Part shown: positions 58,337 through 64,000 of the stretch, piece by piece
Position numbering within the stretch: position 1 is the first letter of the stretch
Layout of the letters: each line of letters opens with the position of its first letter
NCBI GenBank assembly: GCA_016709765.1
Contig: JADJMD010000012.1
Span: 186,001-250,000, forward strand
DNA from: Ignavibacteriales bacterium
GTDB taxonomy: Bacteria; Bacteroidota; Ignavibacteria; Ignavibacteriales; Ignavibacteriaceae
Direction of reading: 5' to 3'
DNA length: 64,000 bases
The notes under the pieces: model-generated
What the model was told of the DNA's origin: nothing
The model's input: the letters and a program-made list of their open reading frames with translations, nothing else
Database searches by the model: none
Position numbers and translations under genes: made by a program

Positions 58337-60031
58337 CTATTTCATTAATATCATCTTTTTTGTGGAGCTAAAAGAACCTGATATTAGCTTGTAAAAATAA
58401 ATTCCACTTGTAAGTTGTTTAGCATTAAAATCAACTGTATAACTACCTGCAGGTTTTTGATCTTCTAATAATGTTGAAACTTCATTTCCAAGTAAATCAT
58501 AAATTTTTAATGTCACCAAACCTTCATTTGGAAGTTGAAAATTTATTGAGGTTTTCGGGTTAAATGGATTAGGATAATTTTGTTCAAGTAAAAATCTAAC
58601 AGGTATTCCCAAATCAACAGCAACAACATTTAAGTATTCAAATGAACCATCATAATTTATTTGCTTTAGACGATAGTAGTAAACACCAGAACTGACTGAT
58701 TCATCTGTATAACTATATACATTTCGGTTTGTACTTGTTCCACTACCTCCAATAAAAAATATTTCTTCATAATTTACACCATCCCGACTTCTTTCAATCT
58801 TAAATCCAGCGTTATTTGTCTCGGTAGCTGTGTTCCAATCAAGCTTAATTTTGCCATTAACTACTGTAGCACTAAAAGAAATTAGTTCCACTGGTACAAC
58901 AGTAGGAGTAAATGTATAAATCTTTCCATTAAACGAAATCAGGTACAACTCATTATTTTCATCAACTCCAAATGATGTAATAGAACCGGCTGCGGTTGTA
59001 ATTTGCGAATTTACTACAGGATTAACTCCATCATACTCAAGTGACCAGACTTTAGCTGTTCCGTAATCACCATAAACATATTTCCCATACAACTCCGGAA
59101 CATTTTGTCCCCGATAAACATACCCTCCGGTTATAGAAAATCCTTCAGAGTGAGGATATTCCCAGATCGGTTGTTCATAAGTCCCATTACATCCGCTTAA
59201 ATTATATGGATGAGTTCCTTCATAACACCGCCAGCCGTAATTTTTCCCAGTTTGAATTATATCAACTTCCTCCCAAGCGTCTTGTCCAACATCGCCAGCC
59301 CATAACCAACCAGTCACTGGATCAATACTGAAACGCCAAGTGTTTCGTAATCCCCACGCATATATCTCTTTGCGAATATTCACATTTGTACTATCCATAA
59401 AAGGGTTGCCTGCAGGAATTCCATAGTTTAATGGTGGTTGAGGATTATTTACATCTATACGAATAATTTTCCCAAGCAAAGTTGTTATACTCTGTCCATT
59501 ACCTAGCGGATCACCGCCTGATCCACCATCACCCGCTGAAATGTATAAATAACCATCGTTTCCAAAAGCTACACACCCACCATTATGATTTGAATACGGC
59601 TGATCATAAGTAAGTAAAATTAATTCCGAATTTTTATCTGCCGAATCCGGATTTGCTGCGGAAACTTGAAATCTTGAAATTATTGTGTGCAATGGATTAG
59701 GAGCAGTATAGTTAACATAGAAATACCCATTAGTTTCATAATCGGGATGGAAAGCTAAACCAAGTAAACCAGTTTCACCACCCGCCGTTACACGATCAGT
59801 GATATTTAAAAAAGTTTTTGTGGTTGAAACATTTGTTTGATTTGGAAAAACTTTAATTATCCCACTTCTTTCAACTACAAACAATCTATCTGTTCCATCG
59901 CCAGCGTTTTTAAGATCAAGTGCGCTGGAAAAGCTTAAATTTGGGAATGCAACTTCAAAACTAAATTGTGGAAGTGCCGTAAGTTGAAATAGTATTAACA
60001 ACAATATTATTGTTTTCATTTTTCTTATCAT
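58337..60031 (-). CDS. Secreted GSDH-like (PQQ sugar dehydrogenase type) beta-propeller with T9SS tail
   Basis: A 564-residue protein with signal peptide (LLLILFQLTALPQ). Residues about 22-380 match soluble glucose/sorbosone dehydrogenase-type propellers: DGTDRLFVVERSGIIKVFPN, GGETGLLGLAFHPDYETNGY, DGYLYISAGDGGSGGDPLG, LLGKIIRIDVNN, YAWGLRNTWRFSID and GDVGQDAWEEVDII. These enzymes use PQQ to oxidise aldoses, although many homologues lack proven activity. An FN3-like linker (about 383-475) and a type A T9SS domain follow (LEQNYPNPFNPKTSINFQLP, ending KKMILMK). The ATG overlaps the GH13 stop by 4 bases (ATGA), so translation is coupled, and GAAGG lies upstream. Confidence 0.88.
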   Translation of the reverse strand: MIRKMKTIILLLILFQLTALPQFSFEVAFPNLSFSSALDLKNAGDGTDRLFVVERSGIIKVFPNQTNVSTTKTFLNITDRVTAGGETGLLGLAFHPDYETNGYFYVNYTAPNPLHTIISRFQVSAANPDSADKNSELILLTYDQPYSNHNGGCVAFGNDGYLYISAGDGGSGGDPLGNGQSITTLLGKIIRIDVNNPQPPLNYGIPAGNPFMDSTNVNIRKEIYAWGLRNTWRFSIDPVTGWLWAGDVGQDAWEEVDIIQTGKNYGWRCYEGTHPYNLSGCNGTYEQPIWEYPHSEGFSITGGYVYRGQNVPELYGKYVYGDYGTAKVWSLEYDGVNPVVNSQITTAAGSITSFGVDENNELYLISFNGKIYTFTPTVVPVELISFSATVVNGKIKLDWNTATETNNAGFKIERSRDGVNYEEIFFIGGSGTSTNRNVYSYTDESVSSGVYYYRLKQINYDGSFEYLNVVAVDLGIPVRFLLEQNYPNPFNPKTSINFQLPNEGLVTLKIYDLLGNEVSTLLEDQKPAGSYTVDFNAKQLTSGIYFYKLISGSFSSTKKMILMK

Positions 60032-63000
60032 GGTTTTGCCTTCTTTTTGGTTTTTGTTTTTTTTGTCTTCGATAATTTCTTCTTTGTTTTAGTTACAGAA
60101 TCTTTCTTTTTAATTACTTCCTTCGTTTTTGTTTTGCCCTCAGTTTTCTTTTTCGGCTTTATCTTTTTTACCACTGTTCTCTTTTTTGTACCAGATTTTT
60201 TTATGGATTTAGTTTCAGATACTTCAATTAGTTTTACAACTTTATACTCACTTTTAGATATTCTCTCAAGAACTTCAACATATCTTGCATAAGAATTCTT
60301 AAGTGATTCTGAAAATGCCTTTTTAGAAACTTCTGTTTGATTTGAACTTTCTTCAAATTGATTGATAACTGATAGAATAAAATTCCATCTTACATATTCC
60401 TCAATCTTTTCTTTATTGAAATATTTTATTTCCTTGTAATCATTAACCTGAATAAATGAATTAAAAAGCTCATAATCGAGAAGAGTTTGGAAGTATATAT
60501 TTATTATTTCCGTGTTATCTTCTACAACTTTATTTTTGGAATTATTGACTTGACGAGCTTGAACACTCTTTTCAGTAGAATATATTTTACTACCAAAAAG
60601 TGTTTTAAATAATTCATAACTCTTGCCCGGATCTTCAAATCTTAAAAAACCAAATATTTCAAGCACAGGTTTCCAGAGAAGAAGGTCATCAAATATTTTA
60701 ATACGGGTATTTATGCTCTCAACAGAATTTAATATGCCAAATAATATTTTATTAAACAATAGAAAAGATAATTCCTTCTTCCTGTCTATTTCACTCTCAG
60801 AAAATAGAAATATCGTAACTTCACTAATCCATTTTGCTGCACGTTTTGATGAAGAAATTTCATAAAATAGCTTATTAAAAGATTTAATTGAACTAAAATC
60901 CTTTTCTATTTTATTTAATATTTCTTGCGAAGTCAAATTTAATTTTGCGATTTTATTTAGATCTTTAAATATTCTAAATATTTCATCATCAAACCTTGGG
61001 ATCTCAATATTATCATTACCATCTGATTCTATTGAGAGCAATAGTCTGCTGAACTTTATTGAAGTAAAAAGATGAATTAAAGAATTATGAAATGGAGCAA
61101 GATTCATCTCACTTAAAGCTCGTTCTATGGAATCAACACCTCTGCCATTTAATTGTTCACAAAGAATTTTATATTTACCATCAACATCAAAAACTTCTTT
61201 AAAATCTAATAATACTTTTCTTTGATAGCCCATTAAATGAAATGAAAATCCAGCAGAACTTAATTGGCTGCCTGACTCAATGAATTCAAGTTGTTGAACA
61301 TAATCTTTATAGATATAATAGAATCCAAAACTCGTATTTATTCCTAATGTTTTATCAATTGTTGTTGTGCTGGTTCTACCCTCTTCACCATAAACTCTCT
61401 CACAGCTTGCATTTATCGATCCCTGTGCTTCGCTGTATGAGTTGTTATAAACAACAAGTGATACTTCATTTCCACTTCTGTTAGTAAAAGCAAATACATC
61501 TTCGTTACAGTTACCAGTTGAATCAATAAAATCGTAAAGTTCAAAATGCTCAACCTGACTAAACAAATATCTTTTCTTTGTTAGCGGAAAGATTTCTTTT
61601 TCGTGTCTAATAACAAGGTTATCATCAGTAAACTCAGTATAATAAGCTCGTTTATATTCCATTCCATATTTTTCAGATAGTCCATCTATCTGACCGTGCG
61701 CAAACATTGGCAAACCTGGTAAAGTGATTAGCATTGTGGCAACGCCAAAATATTTATCGCCTTTACCAAATTGATTTATTGCAGTTTCCTCATCCGGATT
61801 ACTCATAAAATTTACATATCGTTTTAAAATTTCCGGATTAAACGCTAGAGTGTTTTTAATAAGCAGTTTATACTTTTCATTTTCTTCTTTCATAAACATA
61901 TGCATAAATGCACTGTTGTAAACGCGATGCATCCCAAGCGATCTAACAAAATACCCTTCCATCAACCAAAAAGCCTCTGCAAGTAAAAGCGTGTTTGGCA
62001 TCTCAGCATTTATTCTATCTACAACTTCACGCCAAAATTCTTCCGGCATAATTGAATCAAACTGTGAACGTGTCATCGCATAATCAGCTCGCGAAGGAAT
62101 TGCTCCGCCGGAACCTGGAATGGGAAACCATAATCGCTGAAAATGTTTTTTTGCAAGTGTCATCGCGGCATCAAAACGAATGATTGGTGTTTTACGAGCG
62201 ACGTGCATAATCGTTTGAATAAGTGATTCGCGCACTTCAGCTTTCATCAAATCCAACTGTGCAGTATCATTCCACGGCATATTTGTACCATCATTGCCAT
62301 GATAAATGTAAGTGCGATCGCCTGTATATTTATCCAATCTTTCAAACACAACAGCGGCATCTGATCTTGAATAATACTGGTCTTCAATTCTTACTTCCAC
62401 ACGTTCATCATCAGAAAGATTTGGTCCTGTGAATTTATAATTTGGATATGGAGGTACTTTATTCTGAATAAAATACTCCGGCTTTTCTATTACCCATTTA
62501 GAATAAATTCCAGTATGATTAGGAACCATATCGCTTGATAACCTTATTCCTCGATGCCATGCACGGGTTTTTAGATTTTCAAAAGCTGCCTCGCCGCCAA
62601 GTTCATTTGCAATCACATAATCATATAAAGAATAAGCAGAAGATGCCGCTTCAGGATTACCCATCATTTGTTTTATTTTTTGTGATGCTGAACTGCGTTC
62701 CCAAATCCCGATTAACCATAGTGCCGTAAAATTCCATTTAGCCAAAGTATCAAGTTCTGCATCAGGAATCTCATCTAACCTTTTTATTTCTTTTCCATAT
62801 TTGCGAGTTAGTTGATGCATCCAAACAAAAGCATTCTTAGCAATCATAACTACCCTAGGCATCCAATCAATATCAACCGTAAATTTATTTACTTCAAGTT
62901 GATAATATTCAAATTCCTCAGGCGATAATTTTTTACCCTCAGTTAGTTTCAATTTTAATGATTCAAAATATTTATGATCAAATTCGTAAGTAGGAACAGG

Positions 63001-63792
63001 TGGTGTTCCTTTTTCGCCTCCACCATGTTTAACAAATAATTTATAATCTTCGTGAATTAGATCTTTACCAGAAAGTATTTTATTTAATATTAATTCATCA
63101 ATAAAGACATTCCAATTTGAGCGAATAAAATCAAGCTGCTCTTCTAAATTATATGGACTTTGTATTATTGGTTTACGCAGGAATGAGATTAAATTAAATC
63201 CGCCAATCTTTGGTTCGCTTTCAAAAAATAATTCTGTCTGTTCAATTATTTCTTTATACTTTGTTTCATTAGCAAGATTTTCATCTGTGTAAAGTTCCTT
63301 TAATTGATGTGTTGCTGGATTAATGTTTTCAAGATTTAAAATGATAAGTTCTTCAAGCAAAATCTCACGGTTATCTTTATTTTCTGTTTTACCTTTAAGA
63401 AATTCGTTTGGTTTTACTTTGTTTTGATATACACTAAGGGGTGGAAATTGTTCTACAAATTTTAGAAGCGTTTTATCCAATTCATCTTCAGTAATATTAT
63501 TCTTTAAATATTCAATACTGTCTTTAAATACATTTTTGTTATTGCCTTCTTCATATTTACGAATTAAAAGATGGAAAATTTCGTGAAGCAAACCGAGTGC
63601 GTTTATTTGACCCGCAGTTACCTGCAATTCAAATTTGCCCTCATTTCTTCTAACAGAATTTATTTTTTCTGATAACAACCTGGCCGTGCTAAAATCTGAA
63701 ATGACAAGATTCCCATTTAACGAGAAGAGATTTTCTTCAATAGAGTATTTAATTCGTGAGTCTTTTGTAATGTGAAAATAATATGTAATCAT
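60028..63792 (-). CDS. Large divergent GH13 (alpha-amylase family) protein with Lys-rich tail
   Basis: A 1254-residue protein with no signal peptide, so cytoplasmic. Residues 1-300 are helical without a known motif. The GH13 barrel (about 320-800) shows region I SDMVPNH (421-426), region II IRFDAAM with nucleophile Asp541, and region III LLAEAF with acid/base Glu606. Region IV is NPDE (Asp667) instead of the common NHD, so the transition-state His is replaced by Pro. Residues 800-1200 are unassigned. The last about 50 residues are Lys/Thr-rich (KKIKPKKKTEGKTKTKE onward), likely disordered. It is probably an alpha-glucan or maltose-acting enzyme, substrate unknown. It is coupled to the secreted GSDH-like gene by a 4-base overlap. 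Confidence 0.82.
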   Translation of the reverse strand: MITYYFHITKDSRIKYSIEENLFSLNGNLVISDFSTARLLSEKINSVRRNEGKFELQVTAGQINALGLLHEIFHLLIRKYEEGNNKNVFKDSIEYLKNNITEDELDKTLLKFVEQFPPLSVYQNKVKPNEFLKGKTENKDNREILLEELIILNLENINPATHQLKELYTDENLANETKYKEIIEQTELFFESEPKIGGFNLISFLRKPIIQSPYNLEEQLDFIRSNWNVFIDELILNKILSGKDLIHEDYKLFVKHGGGEKGTPPVPTYEFDHKYFESLKLKLTEGKKLSPEEFEYYQLEVNKFTVDIDWMPRVVMIAKNAFVWMHQLTRKYGKEIKRLDEIPDAELDTLAKWNFTALWLIGIWERSSASQKIKQMMGNPEAASSAYSLYDYVIANELGGEAAFENLKTRAWHRGIRLSSDMVPNHTGIYSKWVIEKPEYFIQNKVPPYPNYKFTGPNLSDDERVEVRIEDQYYSRSDAAVVFERLDKYTGDRTYIYHGNDGTNMPWNDTAQLDLMKAEVRESLIQTIMHVARKTPIIRFDAAMTLAKKHFQRLWFPIPGSGGAIPSRADYAMTRSQFDSIMPEEFWREVVDRINAEMPNTLLLAEAFWLMEGYFVRSLGMHRVYNSAFMHMFMKEENEKYKLLIKNTLAFNPEILKRYVNFMSNPDEETAINQFGKGDKYFGVATMLITLPGLPMFAHGQIDGLSEKYGMEYKRAYYTEFTDDNLVIRHEKEIFPLTKKRYLFSQVEHFELYDFIDSTGNCNEDVFAFTNRSGNEVSLVVYNNSYSEAQGSINASCERVYGEEGRTSTTTIDKTLGINTSFGFYYIYKDYVQQLEFIESGSQLSSAGFSFHLMGYQRKVLLDFKEVFDVDGKYKILCEQLNGRGVDSIERALSEMNLAPFHNSLIHLFTSIKFSRLLLSIESDGNDNIEIPRFDDEIFRIFKDLNKIAKLNLTSQEILNKIEKDFSSIKSFNKLFYEISSSKRAAKWISEVTIFLFSESEIDRKKELSFLLFNKILFGILNSVESINTRIKIFDDLLLWKPVLEIFGFLRFEDPGKSYELFKTLFGSKIYSTEKSVQARQVNNSKNKVVEDNTEIINIYFQTLLDYELFNSFIQVNDYKEIKYFNKEKIEEYVRWNFILSVINQFEESSNQTEVSKKAFSESLKNSYARYVEVLERISKSEYKVVKLIEVSETKSIKKSGTKKRTVVKKIKPKKKTEGKTKTKEVIKKKDSVTKTKKKLSKTKKTKTKKKAKP

Positions 63793-63901
63793 AATGTTTT
63801 ATCAGAGGTTAAATGTTGAACAGAATAACATTGATTTGAGGTGAAATATAATAAATAATCAACTTAAAATGCTGAGTCGTTAAGTTATCTTTCTACCTCT
63901 C

Positions 63902-63927
63902 GAATAGTTTGAATAGTTTGAATAGTC
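63902..63927. repeat. Short 9-bp tandem repeat
   Basis: GAATAGTTT twice followed by GAATAGTC, about 110 bases upstream of the GH13 start. Too short to assign a role; possible slippage repeat. Confidence 0.6.
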
Positions 63928-64000
63928 GGACTTGGAGACAATTAAATTATCACAAAAATAATTCAACTTTTTTAAGTATAATAATCTTACAGGTAAACAT

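Noticed and set aside
63902..63927. CRISPR-like array
   Set aside because: The repeat unit is only 9 bases and directly tandem, with no spacers or cas genes.

Overview
The window looks like a chromosomal stretch of an Ignavibacteria-type bacterium (Bacteroidota/Chlorobi lineage). The grounds are low GC, five secreted proteins ending in type IX secretion (T9SS) sorting domains with the NYPNPFNP signature, a PorV/PorQ-family protein, a TonB-dependent receptor with a carboxypeptidase-like plug extension, a PG0541-type gene behind an RND pump, and several matches to the Bacteroidota promoter TTTG / TAnnTTTG. No tRNA, rRNA, transposase or CRISPR array was recognised. All family names come from reading motifs; no database search was run.

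The main theme, about 1-51 kb, is breakdown, uptake and recycling of peptidoglycan (murein). Outside the cell there are an amidase lipoprotein (4652-7633), a GH10-like hydrolase with a T9SS tail (7764-10115), an amidase with a T9SS tail (21899-24397), an NlpC/P60 endopeptidase (36530-37735) and a lipoprotein fusing a type-2 amidase to a NamZ/DUF1343 exo-N-acetylmuramidase (45306-47114). An AmpG-like permease (40092-41618), an AbgT-family transporter (26536-28065) and an M3 dipeptidase (37932-40040) could import and trim the products. Inside are a BadF/BadG amino-sugar kinase (41733-42647), the MurNAc-6P etherase MurQ (1-896), a NagB-like/LmbE-like fusion (1071-3404), an L-Ala-D/L-Glu epimerase homologue (3419-4549), diaminopimelate decarboxylase LysA (47205-48470) and a GlcD/GlcF pair (48640-51400) that could oxidise the D-lactate released by MurQ. 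Nearly every step from wall polymer to central metabolites is therefore represented.

Set between these are other blocks. At 10.3-19.1 kb a leftward run encodes a TonB receptor, an FN3 surface protein, a PorV-like protein and two beta-propeller proteins, behind a good promoter. At 28.1-32.9 kb lie a TPR protein, a frameshifted double-rhodanese lipoprotein gene, a multihaem cytochrome c lipoprotein, a lipocalin and a NagX/HGSNAT-like acyltransferase. At 33.1-37.9 kb are a transglutaminase-like protein, a T9SS cargo protein and an orphan fragment of a T9SS sorting domain. From 51.8 to 57.8 kb is a complete RND efflux operon, followed by a gene-free stretch with a candidate structured RNA. The right end holds a large divergent GH13 enzyme overlapping a secreted GSDH-like beta-propeller protein.

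Short palindromic repeats of the GTCATT...AATGAC type occupy several intergenic gaps and create false upstream start codons for two genes. Strong hairpin terminators close several transcription units.
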